The notes below the pieces were generated by a model, which saw only the letters and a list, made by a program, of their open reading frames with translations, was not told the origin of the DNA and did no database searches. From positions 1-8,291 of the forward strand of contig JAHFIF010000054.1 in assembly GCA_023246535.1 (NCBI GenBank): DNA of 8,291 nucleotides. The letters are read 5' to 3'. The position numbers were made by a program, and so were the translations under genes. Positions 1 to 6,613 of the stretch are shown here, in pieces. Positions within the stretch are counted from its first letter, which is position 1. Every line of letters starts with the position of its first letter. The stretch comes from a bacterium (lineage in GTDB: Bacteria > Patescibacteriota > Patescibacteriia > CAIQCM01).

Positions 1-741
1 GAGACGGTGACCGGCTTTGGCGTTATTGCCGAAACGGCGGGTGCGGTCATGGTGATCGGGACGGCAGCATTTTTGGACGTGAAAAAAATAAAACACCCCA
101 ACGCGACGGTCGACGACGGGCGCTCGGTGGTCATGGTAGCGCGCGACGGCGTTTATCAAGCAACGCTCGTCGTCGCCGATGTGTCGCGTCCCGAAGCGGC
201 TCATGCTTTGCGCCGTCTTAAAGAATTGGGCGTTTCGCGCATTGTCATGTTCACCGGCGACCGCGAGGAGGCCGCCGCGCGCGCCGCCAAAACGCTCGGC
301 ATAACGGAATTCCGCGCCGGCATGAAGCCGGAGGACAAAGTGACGGAGCTGGAAAAACTCTTGAGCGACGGACCCGTCGGCATGATTGGCGACGGGGTGA
401 ACGATGCGCCGGTGCTCTCCCGCGCCGATGTCGGCATGGCGATGGGCGGCGGCGCGGCGGTGGCGGTGGAGGCGGCGGATGTCGTCATCTTGGCTGACAA
501 TCTCGATCGCTTGCCGGAGCTTATCGAACTCTCGCGCCGCTCGATGCGCGTCGTCTCCTCGGACATTGCCATTTGGTCCGTTTCCAACCTCTTGGGTTTT
601 GCCCTGGTGCTGACCGGCGTCGCCGGGCCGGCGTTGGCCGCGTTCTATAATTTTGCCACGGATTTTTTCCCGCTGATCAATTCAAGCCGCTTGTTTAAAA
701 AGACCTATGAAAAAGATCCATCGCTTCATCGGCAATTTTGA
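1..741 (+). CDS. Heavy-metal translocating P1B-type ATPase, C-terminal part (5' end outside window)
   Basis: Only the last 246 codons are present; the frame is open from base 1, so the gene starts upstream. P-type ATPases pump cations across the membrane using an Asp-phosphate intermediate. Seen here: the end of the actuator/P-domain region, the TGD motif (about residues 85-87 of the visible part), the conserved Lys of the KPEDK segment, and the hinge motif GDGVNDAPVL (about 130-139) followed by a Gly-rich DVGMAMGGG stretch. Two hydrophobic helices (about 188-225) end in NSSRL, which aligns with the NALRL end of P1B pumps. The DKTGT phosphorylation site is not in view. The metal cannot be assigned: the last helix has NFATD where Zn/Cd pumps carry DTGAT-like and Co pumps HEGST-like sequence. 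The stop lies 35 bp inside rsmE, so the two are probably co-transcribed. Family assignment is firm; the substrate is unknown. Confidence 0.9.
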   Translation, partial: ETVTGFGVIAETAGAVMVIGTAAFLDVKKIKHPNATVDDGRSVVMVARDGVYQATLVVADVSRPEAAHALRRLKELGVSRIVMFTGDREEAAARAAKTLGITEFRAGMKPEDKVTELEKLLSDGPVGMIGDGVNDAPVLSRADVGMAMGGGAAVAVEAADVVILADNLDRLPELIELSRRSMRVVSSDIAIWSVSNLLGFALVLTGVAGPALAAFYNFATDFFPLINSSRLFKKTYEKDPSLHRQF

Positions 742-1402
742 CCTCACCGCCGCGCGTCTGCTCGTTCGCGATCCCGGCTTCGCGCACCAGCTGCGCGACG
801 TCCTTAAGCTGCGCGCCGGCGAACAGATCATTCTCGCCGACGGCCGCGGCGCCGAGGCGGCGTGCACGGTTCGCGCCCTCGACAAAGCTTCGGTCGAGGT
901 GGCGGTCGGCGAAAGCCATGCCGGCGCCGAGCCGGCCAGGCGCGTTATTCTGTATTGCGCCATCCTCAAGCGCGAAAATTTTGAATACGCCATTGAAAAA
1001 GCGGTCGAGGCCGGCGCGTCCTTGATCGTGCCGATCGTCACGGCGCACACGGTCAAACTCGGATTGAACCTTGATCGGCTCAAGAAGATCGCCCAGGAAG
1101 CGGCCGAGCAGTGCGGCCGCGCCGTGGTCCCGGTTATTTCCGAACCGGTCAAATTTAAGGCGGCGCTCAAGGCGGCGGGGGAGAACGACGCCAATCATTT
1201 TTTCGATGCCGGCGGCGAAGATTTCGGCCGCGTCCGACCGCTCGCGGGCAGCGTCGGCGTGTGGATCGGCCCCGAAGGCGGCTGGGAAGAATTTGAAACC
1301 GCCGAGGCGCGCGCCGCCGGGTTCCTTGTTTCTTCGCTCGGACCGCTTATTCTGCGCGCCGAAACGGCCGTCACCGTTGCCGTCTATTTGGCGGCGCGGT
1401 AA
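707..1402 (+). CDS. rsmE: 16S rRNA (uracil1498-N3)-methyltransferase RsmE
   Basis: RsmE is a SPOUT (trefoil-knot) methyltransferase that uses S-adenosylmethionine to methylate U1498 in the decoding region of 16S rRNA. The 231-residue length is normal. An N-terminal PUA-like barrel (about 1-70, with the HQLRDVLKLRAGE segment) precedes the knot domain. Knot motifs visible are IEKAVEAGA (97-104 region), EQCGR (134-138), IGPEGG (187-192) and LGPLILRAETA (211-221), the SAM-binding loops. The ATG at 707 puts the family's typical RFIG-like start at residue 6, so it is preferred even though it overlaps the upstream ATPase gene by 35 bp and has no clear ribosome-binding site. The next gene follows after 14 bp. 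Cytoplasmic. Confidence is high. Confidence 0.93.
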   Translation: MKKIHRFIGNFDLTAARLLVRDPGFAHQLRDVLKLRAGEQIILADGRGAEAACTVRALDKASVEVAVGESHAGAEPARRVILYCAILKRENFEYAIEKAVEAGASLIVPIVTAHTVKLGLNLDRLKKIAQEAAEQCGRAVVPVISEPVKFKAALKAAGENDANHFFDAGGEDFGRVRPLAGSVGVWIGPEGGWEEFETAEARAAGFLVSSLGPLILRAETAVTVAVYLAAR

Positions 1403-1416
1403 AATTTTAACAGCCT

Positions 1417-2148
1417 ATGTCTGAACCAAAACAAAAAAAATTCATTTTGATCGGCCTGGTTTCGTCGCTGGTCTTGGTGCTGGTCGGGCTGGGATTATGG
1501 CGCGCCTTTTCCGCGCCGCCGGTTTTGCCGCCCGCGGTTAAAGTTCCGCCGGCGGAAACGCCAAAAACCTACGACCTGGGCGCCAAGCAGCAGATTTTGT
1601 CGATCGTTTCGCCGGTGCCCGGCGACCGGCTCGCGAGCCCGCTCGTCATTACCGGTCATGCCCGGCTTTGGTATTTTGAAGGTTCTTTCCCCGTCCTGCT
1701 CAAGGATGCCAATGGTACTGTCTTGGCGACGGGCCAAGCGACCGCCGAAGGGGACTGGATGAGCGGAAAATTCGTTCCCTTTAAAGCGACGTTGGTTTTT
1801 GCCAAGCCAGCGACCGCAGCCGGCGAACTTATTTTCAAAAAAGACAATCCCTCAGGCCTGCCCGCCAACGACGATCAGATCAGCGTTCCGGTGCAATTCA
1901 ACCTGGCCGATCAAGCATGGGGCCCGGCGCCGCCCGCGTCGGCGCCCGTTGCCGCCTGCCATGTCGGCGGCTGTTCGGGCCAGCTGTGCACCGACGAGCC
2001 GGACGTGATCAGCGATTGCCTGTACGCGCCGGAATACGCTTGCTACAAATCCGCGACCTGCGCCCGCCAAGCCGACGGCCAATGCGGCTGGTTGCCCACG
2101 CCGGTCCTTAAATCCTGTCTCGCCAAGGCAAGAGCAAAGGCGCTATGA
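1417..2148 (+). CDS. Membrane-anchored Gmad2 protein with C-terminal eight-cysteine cluster
   Basis: The 243-residue product begins with a lysine-rich start and one hydrophobic helix (about 9-27), a signal anchor that would place the rest outside the membrane. A Pro-rich spacer (about 33-50) leads to a Gmad2 immunoglobulin-like domain (about 58-163), recognised from SPVPGDRLASPLVITGHAR, WYFEGSFPVLL, GDWMSGKFVPF and NPSG. The C-terminal segment (181-234) holds eight cysteines: C181, C186, C191, C201, C209, C215, C223 and C234. Its CHVGGCSGQLC start matches the eight-cysteine-cluster domain found in secreted proteins of other bacteria. Even cysteine number and export suggest disulfide bonds, and a DsbA-VKOR pair is encoded about 400 bp downstream. 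The stop overlaps the next start as ATGA, implying translational coupling. The molecular role is unknown; an extracellular structural or binding role is inferred only. Confidence 0.85.
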   Translation: MSEPKQKKFILIGLVSSLVLVLVGLGLWRAFSAPPVLPPAVKVPPAETPKTYDLGAKQQILSIVSPVPGDRLASPLVITGHARLWYFEGSFPVLLKDANGTVLATGQATAEGDWMSGKFVPFKATLVFAKPATAAGELIFKKDNPSGLPANDDQISVPVQFNLADQAWGPAPPASAPVAACHVGGCSGQLCTDEPDVISDCLYAPEYACYKSATCARQADGQCGWLPTPVLKSCLAKARAKAL

Positions 2149-2471
2149 ATGCATTTTTAAAATTTATCAACCAGCGGCTTGAACTCATTTTTTTCGCCGT
2201 TGTCGCCCTGCCGCTGCTGATCGGGCTGTGCCTGCAGATCCTTTTGGCGGTTTTGGCCAGCGAAAACAACCTGGAGCTGTTTTCGTACACGCCAACGGTT
2301 TTTAACGGGCTGAGATATTTTTCTTTTTTTGGCTGCCTCGTATGCTTTTTGCTGAATGTCGTTTCCAAAAGGCATTCCAAGATCATCTATATCGTCAGCA
2401 TCATTCCGCTGGCCTTTGTTCTCGGCGCCGGCGTCTTGTTTTTGGCGATCGCGATTGCCGGGCGGGGGTAG
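2145..2471 (+). CDS. Small three-helix membrane protein, function unknown
   Basis: The 108-residue product is not recognised. It contains three hydrophobic helices, at about residues 13-37, 56-72 and 79-105, joined by short polar loops with a charged KRHSK segment before the third helix. Two cysteines (FFGCLVC) lie in the second helix. No enzymatic motif is visible. Its ATG overlaps the stop of the Gmad2 gene by four bases (ATGA), the arrangement used for reinitiation, so it is very likely made with that protein and may associate with it in the membrane. After its stop there are 83 bp, including a likely promoter, before the DsbA-like gene. The coding call rests on the frame, the tight coupling and the clear helix pattern. 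Confidence 0.72.
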   Translation: MNAFLKFINQRLELIFFAVVALPLLIGLCLQILLAVLASENNLELFSYTPTVFNGLRYFSFFGCLVCFLLNVVSKRHSKIIYIVSIIPLAFVLGAGVLFLAIAIAGRG

Positions 2472-2482
2472 CAAACGGCCGG

Positions 2483-2511
2483 TTGTCGCGGTTTGATTTC
2501 TGTTTTATAAA
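2483..2511 (+). promoter_or_regulatory. Likely sigma70-type promoter for the DsbA-VKOR unit
   Basis: TTGTCG (2483-2488) and TATAAA (2506-2511) are separated by 17 bp, the optimal sigma70 spacing, with four and five of six consensus matches. Transcription would start near 2518, leaving a leader of about 37 nt before the ATG at 2555. The leader is A-rich and has no Shine-Dalgarno sequence. This is the only sizeable gap in the 1-6018 gene block. Prediction only. Confidence 0.5.
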
Positions 2512-2554
2512 ATGGTAATCTCCAATATCGCTTAACCACATAAAATCAAACAAA

Positions 2555-3208
2555 ATGTCCAATAATACTTACCGGATCGTTCTCTGGTCGTCGGTCATCG
2601 GCGCGGTCGTCCTGGCCGTGGCCGGCATGGTTTGGCTCGCCAACGGCGGCGGCCAGCCGCACGTTTATGTTCCCGGCGTCAATGAAATTTTGGCCGACGA
2701 CCATGTTTTCGGCAAAGCCGATTCCCAGGTCACGCTTGTTGAATACGCCGACTTCGAATGTCCGGCTTGCGGCGCGATTTATCCGACCGTTAAAAAACTG
2801 GAAAGCGATTACGGCGACCGCGTGCGTTTTGTCTATCGCAACTTTCCCATCCCCGGCCACGCGAACGGCGTTCCGGCCGCGTTCGCCGCCGGCGCCGCGG
2901 GATTGCAGGGCAAATTCTTCGAAATGGCCGGATTGCTTTTCACCAATCAGGAAACCTGGTCGACCATGGACAGCGGCACGCTCGTGAAGACCTTCGACGG
3001 ATACGCCCAATCGCTTGGCCTGAACCTGGATAACTTCCACGCCGATTTCAACGCCGATGTTGTTAAGGCGAAGGTCGACAAAGACGCGCAAAGCGGCGCC
3101 AAAGCGGGCGTCGATTCCACCCCGACCTTTTTCTTGAACGGCGTTCTTATTCAATCGCGAACCTATGATGAATTCAAACGAGAACTCGACAAAGTCCTTG
3201 GAAAGTAA
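2555..3208 (+). CDS. Membrane-anchored DsbA-family thiol:disulfide oxidoreductase
   Basis: A 217-residue thioredoxin-fold protein of the DsbA/Thioredoxin_4 type, expected to introduce disulfides into exported proteins. One N-terminal hydrophobic helix (about 8-28) anchors it, placing the catalytic domain outside the cytoplasm. Residues 58-68 (the QVTLVEYADFE segment) form the usual first strand. The active site is C69-P-A-C72, followed by the helix, with YRNFPIP at 94-100. The catalytic-cis-proline loop is at T189-P190 (DSTPTFFLNG). The A-helical insert lies between about 103 and 180. The next gene encodes a VKOR-type reoxidase that overlaps this gene's end, which supports an oxidase role rather than reductase or isomerase. 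There is no SD before the ATG. Family assignment is firm; the physiological clients are not known. Confidence 0.93.
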   Translation: MSNNTYRIVLWSSVIGAVVLAVAGMVWLANGGGQPHVYVPGVNEILADDHVFGKADSQVTLVEYADFECPACGAIYPTVKKLESDYGDRVRFVYRNFPIPGHANGVPAAFAAGAAGLQGKFFEMAGLLFTNQETWSTMDSGTLVKTFDGYAQSLGLNLDNFHADFNADVVKAKVDKDAQSGAKAGVDSTPTFFLNGVLIQSRTYDEFKRELDKVLGK

Positions 3209-3686
3209 TGCCGCGGCGGCCAAACCGCCGGTCTCCCGGCTGGTTTTTGGCATGCTCGGCTTGGCCGTCCTCGGCTTTCTCGATGCCGGGTATTTGACCG
3301 TTGAGCATTTCCTCAATCGCGTGCCGCCGTGCTCAATAACCAACGGTTGCGAAAAGGTCACGACCAGTTCGTATTCGCTCATCTTCGGCGTGCTGCCGAT
3401 GTCGCTCATGGGCGCGCTTTACTATTTGGCCGTCATTGTGGCGCTTATCCTGTACCTCGACCTGCGCCGCCAATTGATCGTCAAATGGACGGCGCGGTTT
3501 ACCGCCGTCGGTTTTGTTTTTTCGCTTTATCTCGTCTATCTGCAACTCTTCGTCATTAAAGCAATTTGCCAGTACTGCATGCTTTCGGCGTTATCCTCAA
3601 CTGGCCTTTTCGTTGTCGGCCTTTTGGTGTTAAGATCGCTACGCCTTGGCGAACCGGCCAAACCGTCCGCGAGCCCGAATTTATAA
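3165..3686 (+). CDS. Vitamin K epoxide reductase (VKOR) family protein, DsbB-type DsbA reoxidase
   Basis: Bacterial VKOR homologues take electrons from a DsbA-like partner and pass them to membrane quinones, replacing DsbB. The 173-residue product has four or more hydrophobic helices (about 25-48, 72-98, 108-131, 135-157). The loop cysteines C56 and C62 (in PPCSITNGCEK), the serine S68 and the quinone-side pair C135-Q-Y-C138 are all present, with the same spacing as characterised bacterial VKORs. Linkage to the adjacent dsbA-like gene is the classical partner arrangement. The start is uncertain: ATGs at 3165/3168 overlap the upstream gene by about 44 bp and lack an SD, while TTG at 3198 would shorten the overlap. 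All choices leave the first helix and all catalytic residues intact. Confidence 0.92.
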   Translation: MMNSNENSTKSLESNAAAAKPPVSRLVFGMLGLAVLGFLDAGYLTVEHFLNRVPPCSITNGCEKVTTSSYSLIFGVLPMSLMGALYYLAVIVALILYLDLRRQLIVKWTARFTAVGFVFSLYLVYLQLFVIKAICQYCMLSALSSTGLFVVGLLVLRSLRLGEPAKPSASPNL

Positions 3687-3720
3687 AATAATAAACGCCA
3701 ATAATCATTAAAATAAAAAT

Positions 3721-4332
3721 ATGGAAAACACATACCAATCGGCCGAAGAAAACCAAACGCCCGCCGTTGCCCCCGCTCCCGTTGACAAGACGGCGATCCT
3801 AATTAATATTTTGCGGACGATGAACGAGAACATCGCCGCCGCCCTCCGGCTCTTGGACGCGCCGTCGGCCTCGATCAGCGCCGACGCGCCGGTCCGCACC
3901 ACCCCGCTCCCGGCGCAAACGGCCGGCGTCATGGGCACCATTGTCGAAGGCATTTTCGACGGCAAAGGCATGGTCGGCCCCGACGGCAAGGAATATCCCA
4001 TTCCGCCCAACTACGCTTCCAAATCAAAATTGGTCGAAGGCGACATGCTCAAACTCACCGTCACTCCGACCGGCGCTTTCATTTTCAAACAGATCGGCCC
4101 GATCGAACGCGACCGCAAGGTCGGTGCCTTGGTGCACGACCGCGAGGTGGACGAATTCACCGTCATCGTCGGCGACAAGCGCTATCGCGTGCTTAAGGCC
4201 TCGATCACTTACTTCCACGGCGCCGACGGCGACGAGGCGGTCATTCTCGTCCCCAAAGCTTCGCCGTCGAAGTGGGCGGCGGTCGAGAACGTCATCAAAC
4301 GCCAGGTCGACCCCGCGACCGTCGGATTTTAA
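3721..4332 (+). CDS. Conserved-looking 203-residue protein upstream of dnaX, function unknown
   Basis: I recall similar sequences as unnamed proteins in CPR genomes but cannot assign a function. There is no signal peptide or membrane helix, so it is likely cytoplasmic. Layout: an acidic/Pro-rich tail (1-22), one amphipathic helix (about 24-46, ILINILRTMNENIAAALRLL) that could drive self-association, a flexible spacer (47-67), then a beta-rich, Gly-containing region (about 68-180) that looks like one or two small barrels. Conspicuous segments are VEGIFDGKGMVGPDGKEYPI (75-94) and NYASKSKLVEGDMLKL (97-112). A short helix follows (about 182-195). It has no catalytic signature. The gene starts 34 bp after the VKOR stop behind an AT-rich leader without an SD, and its stop is only 9 bp before dnaX, so co-expression with dnaX is likely. 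Confidence 0.8.
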   Translation: MENTYQSAEENQTPAVAPAPVDKTAILINILRTMNENIAAALRLLDAPSASISADAPVRTTPLPAQTAGVMGTIVEGIFDGKGMVGPDGKEYPIPPNYASKSKLVEGDMLKLTVTPTGAFIFKQIGPIERDRKVGALVHDREVDEFTVIVGDKRYRVLKASITYFHGADGDEAVILVPKASPSKWAAVENVIKRQVDPATVGF

Positions 4333-4341
4333 TCCTGCCTC

Positions 4342-6018
4342 ATGGGAATCGCGCTTTACCGAAAATACCGGCCGCAAACGCTCGCCGAAATAACCGGCCA
4401 AAACCACATCCGCATCACCCTCGCCAACGAACTGGCGAACGGTTCGGTGGCGCATTCTTATTTGTTCACCGGCCCGCGCGGCGTCGGCAAAACCAGCATG
4501 GCGCGCATTTTTGCCAAGGCGCTCAACTGCCTAAAGCGCAAAGACGGGCAAAGCGAACCGTGCAACGATTGCGACGCCTGCAACGAACAGCGGACCGGCC
4601 GCTCGATGGACGTCATTGAAATCGATGCCGCCTCCAACACCGGCGTCGACAACGTGCGCGAAAACGTCATTGAGCACGTCCGCTTTGCGCCGACCTCGCG
4701 CCGCTTTAAGGTTTTCATCATCGACGAGGTGCACATGCTTTCGACCTCGGCCTGGAACGCGCTCCTCAAAACGCTCGAGGAGCCGCCGGCCCACGCCGTT
4801 TTCATCATGGCGACCACGGAAATCCACAAAGTCCCGGCCACGATCATTTCGCGCTGCCAGCGTTTCGATTTCAAGCGCATTCCGCTCGCTTCAATGGTCG
4901 AACGCTTAAAGCACATGGCCGTCGGCGAAGGCGTGGAAGTTGACGACGCCGTGCTCGAAGCCGTGGCGCGCCTGGGCGACGGCTGTTTGCGCGACGCCGA
5001 AAGCATGCTCGAACAAGTCTTGTCGCTCGACGAAAAAAAGATCGGCCTCGACGAAGCAGCTCTGGTGCTGCCGCGCTCCAACCGCGACTTGGTCGCCGCC
5101 TTTGTCGCGGCGCTGGCCGGCCGGCAGGGGAGCGAGGCCATTGAGCTCGTCAACAAGCTGGTTGAAGAAGGCGTTGATCTGCAGCAGTTCGTCAACGAAA
5201 CGATCGAATATTTGCGCGCTCTTTTGGTGGCGGCGCTCGGCGCGCCGTCGTCCGTGGCCGCAACCGACGCGACCAAGCACCTGAGCGCCGGACACATTGT
5301 CCGCCTCATCAACTCGTTCATGGCCGCGCGCGTCGAACTCAAGTCGACGCCCATTCCGCAATTGCCGCTCGAGCTGGTGGCCGCGGAGCACTGCGGGGAC
5401 GTTGGCGCAGCCGCAGAAAAACTAAATGCTAACAACCCCATACCGCACAGCGCCATCCCGAATGGGGCAGGCAAAATTCCAAAAGCGCCGGAACCGGTCG
5501 CGGCCAAGTCGCAACCAGTTGCGCCAGCCGTGGCGGCGAAGGTTGAAACGGCTCAGATCCAGCCCGCGCCCGTTGTCGCGAGTCCTTCGGCGACGCTCGA
5601 GGCCAAACCGTCCGCTGCGGAGTCAGCCGCCAAAGTTGAAGCCGTTGCGCCCGCCGCCAATCCGTACCCGCCCTCCGGCGCCGCGTCCATTCCGCTCGAC
5701 ACGCTCGCCCTGCGCTGGGACGAGCTGTGCGCCGCCGTGCAGGATGAAAATCCGTCGCTGCCTTTCCTGCTGCGCGTCGCGCGCCCCATGCGTTTTGAGG
5801 ATGGCGAGCTGGTCATTGGCGTCCAATACAAACTGCACGCCGACAAGCTCAACCAAATGAAGAACAAGGACAGCATAATTCGCGGATTGACCGCGCTCTA
5901 TAATTGCGCTATTATTCCCGTCCGTGCCGAGATCACCCAACCCGACGCCGCCGGCGCCGTTTCCAACCCCATGACCAACAACCTCCTGGCCCAATTCGGC
6001 GGCACGGTGGTGGAATAA
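4342..6018 (+). CDS. dnaX: DNA polymerase III subunit gamma/tau (clamp-loader ATPase)
   Basis: DnaX forms the core of the clamp loader, which uses ATP to place the sliding clamp on primed DNA. The 558-residue protein has the typical start (ALYRKYRPQTLAEITGQ). It shows Walker A GPRGVGKTS (44-52), a zinc module with C63, C74, C77 and C80, Walker B IIDEVHM (about 126-132, D128/E129), the SRC arginine-finger motif (170-172) and a sensor-2 GCLRDAESMLEQ helix (about 213-224). The collar domain follows (about 240-355). Residues 365-455 are a Pro/Ala/Lys-rich linker, and residues about 456-535 form a compact C-terminal domain (LRWDELCAAV onward) like that of many non-enterobacterial DnaX proteins. 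The AAA+ core is complete, with no missing key residue. The usual downstream ybaB-recR pair is absent; a tRNA gene begins 17 bp after the stop. No SD precedes the ATG. Confidence 0.96.
   Translation: MGIALYRKYRPQTLAEITGQNHIRITLANELANGSVAHSYLFTGPRGVGKTSMARIFAKALNCLKRKDGQSEPCNDCDACNEQRTGRSMDVIEIDAASNTGVDNVRENVIEHVRFAPTSRRFKVFIIDEVHMLSTSAWNALLKTLEEPPAHAVFIMATTEIHKVPATIISRCQRFDFKRIPLASMVERLKHMAVGEGVEVDDAVLEAVARLGDGCLRDAESMLEQVLSLDEKKIGLDEAALVLPRSNRDLVAAFVAALAGRQGSEAIELVNKLVEEGVDLQQFVNETIEYLRALLVAALGAPSSVAATDATKHLSAGHIVRLINSFMAARVELKSTPIPQLPLELVAAEHCGDVGAAAEKLNANNPIPHSAIPNGAGKIPKAPEPVAAKSQPVAPAVAAKVETAQIQPAPVVASPSATLEAKPSAAESAAKVEAVAPAANPYPPSGAASIPLDTLALRWDELCAAVQDENPSLPFLLRVARPMRFEDGELVIGVQYKLHADKLNQMKNKDSIIRGLTALYNCAIIPVRAEITQPDAAGAVSNPMTNNLLAQFGGTVVE
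5034..5040 (+). other. Candidate -1 frameshift heptamer in dnaX
   Basis: The bases read A AAA AAG in the dnaX frame (codons GAA AAA AAG, residues 231-233), the same heptamer and phase used for programmed -1 slippage in Escherichia coli dnaX. Slippage would add 34 codons and stop at the TGA at 5142-5144, giving about 267 residues and removing the collar domain. A weak 5-bp hairpin (5056-5060 with 5067-5071) lies downstream; no SD-like stimulator is seen upstream. Glu-Lys-Lys codons give this string by chance, so the functional claim is weak. Confidence 0.2.
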
Positions 6019-6035
6019 AAATTCGTCAACAAAGC

Positions 6036-6106
6036 TCCGGGATCGTCTAACGGCAGGACACGGGACTCTGAATCCCGTTATCTTGGTTCGAATCCAAGTC
6101 CCGGAG
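6036..6106 (+). tRNA. tRNA-Gln (anticodon CTG), copy 1
   Basis: A 71-nt cloverleaf can be drawn completely. Acceptor TCCGGGA (6036-6042) pairs with TCCCGGA (6099-6105), with discriminator G at 6106. The D-arm is GTCT/GGAC with A14 and G18G19. The anticodon stem CGGGA/TCCCG carries loop CTCTGAA, so the anticodon is CTG (6068-6070), reading CAG. The variable loop has 4 nt, and the T-arm is CTTGG-TTCGAAT-CCAAG. The U1-A72 pair is typical of bacterial tRNA-Gln. CCA is not encoded. It starts 17 bp after dnaX and may be read from the same transcript; I see no convincing promoter of its own. A strong terminator follows. Confidence 0.96.
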
Positions 6107-6120
6107 CTTTGCGGACGAAT

Positions 6121-6152
6121 AAAAAATCCTCGATTCCGATCGAGGATTTTTT
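6121..6152. terminator. Rho-independent terminator after tRNA-Gln copy 1
   Basis: A perfect 14-bp stem (6121-6134 with 6139-6152), loop TCCG, begins with six A and ends with six T, so it can act on either strand. It sits 14 bp after the tRNA and closes the dnaX/tRNA transcript. A related hairpin follows the second tRNA. Confidence 0.9.
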
Positions 6153-6169
6153 GTATTCGGCCTGCGGGG

Positions 6170-6283
6170 CACCCCTCACCATATCCTCTCCCGCACTCGG
6201 GAGAGGTTTAATATTACGTTCCCAGCATCCGCAAGGCCGGTCCGGCACCTCCCCCGGAGCGGGGGAGGATAAAGGAGAGGGTG
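6170..6283. repeat. REP/BIME-like inverted pair of hairpins
   Basis: Two perfect 9-bp hairpins, 6185-6193/6198-6206 (loop CACT) and 6248-6256/6260-6268 (loop GAG), are placed in inverted orientation. Their outer flanks also match as inverted repeats: the left flank has TCACCATATCCTCTCCC and the reverse complement of the right flank has TCTCCTTTATCCTCCCCC. Such paired palindromes are the layout of REP/BIME elements. No transposase is present in the window. Confidence 0.6.
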
Positions 6284-6310
6284 ACCTCCGAAGGCCTGGC
6301 CTAAGGGAAA

Positions 6311-6350
6311 AACCCGCGCCCCCTGCCGCCGGCTGGCGGGGTGCCGGGTT
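6311..6350. repeat. GC-rich imperfect hairpin
   Basis: AACCCGCGCC at 6311-6320 faces GTGCCGGGTT at 6341-6350, with GCC/GGC pairing in the centre, forming an imperfect stem of about 20 positions. It has no T-tract and no adjacent gene start, so it is listed as part of the palindromic spacer rather than as a terminator or riboswitch. Confidence 0.45.
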
Positions 6351-6397
6351 ACCATCACGACGAGGTACGAGGAGTTTGCGCGCTGGGGAGGGAGATC

Positions 6398-6502
6398 GTA
6401 AGAGGGAGGGACAGGCTTCGCGAACTTGCCCAAACGGACGACCCTGGGAGTCCGTCGTCCTTGGTCGCCTAATGGCGAACCAAGGGTGCCCCTCCCTCTT
6501 AC
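6398..6502. repeat. 105-bp inverted repeat with nested hairpins
   Basis: Perfect 13-bp ends, GTAAGAGGGAGGG (6398-6410) and its reverse complement (6490-6502), enclose two inner hairpins: GGACGAC/GTCGTCC (6436-6442 with 6454-6460) and an 11-bp stem CCTTGGTCGCC with one bulged A (6459-6469 with 6474-6485). The two inner stems overlap slightly, so they are alternatives or compete. The AGGGAGGG motif recurs in the 6781-6884 element, suggesting one repeat family. Confidence 0.6.
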
Positions 6503-6536
6503 AAAAGCTATGCTTTTCCAAAACAATGACTGTAGC

Positions 6537-6579
6537 CGACCAAGCGATGATTGGATCCCGTGTCGCAGCACGGGATGAC
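6537..6579 (-). repeat. Dispersed hairpin repeat A, copy 1
   Basis: Read on the minus strand this copy begins GTCATCCCG. An 8-bp stem (6555-6562 with 6569-6576) closes a 6-nt loop. The adjacent 23 bases (6537-6559) are an exact inverted match to 7957-7979 (copy 2), and the hairpin with its flank matches copy 3 at 8001-8031 with three changes, two of which are a compensatory T-A to C-G swap in the stem. Confidence 0.85.
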
Positions 6580-6588
6580 AAAAATAAA

Positions 6589-6613
6589 ATTCGACATTCG
6601 TCATTTGAAATTC
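6589..6613 (+). repeat. Dispersed short repeat B, copy 1
   Basis: Twenty-two of 25 bases match 8074-8098, starting ATTCGACATT in both. Both B copies lie a short distance downstream of an A hairpin in the same relative orientation, so A and B behave as one composite unit. Confidence 0.8.

Noticed and set aside
2472..2495. Possible terminator (CAAAC...GTTTG) after the three-helix membrane protein gene
   Set aside because: Only five outer pairs form, the interior does not pair and no uninterrupted T-tract follows.
2546..3409. Long minus-strand open frame (about 287 codons) opposite the DsbA/VKOR genes
   Set aside because: The plus strand encodes two proteins with complete catalytic motifs; the minus translation has no family signature and is a high-GC antisense frame.
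4458..5507. Minus-strand open frame of about 349 codons opposite dnaX
   Set aside because: Ser/Arg/Thr-rich, low-complexity translation antisense to a clear dnaX; no start signals.
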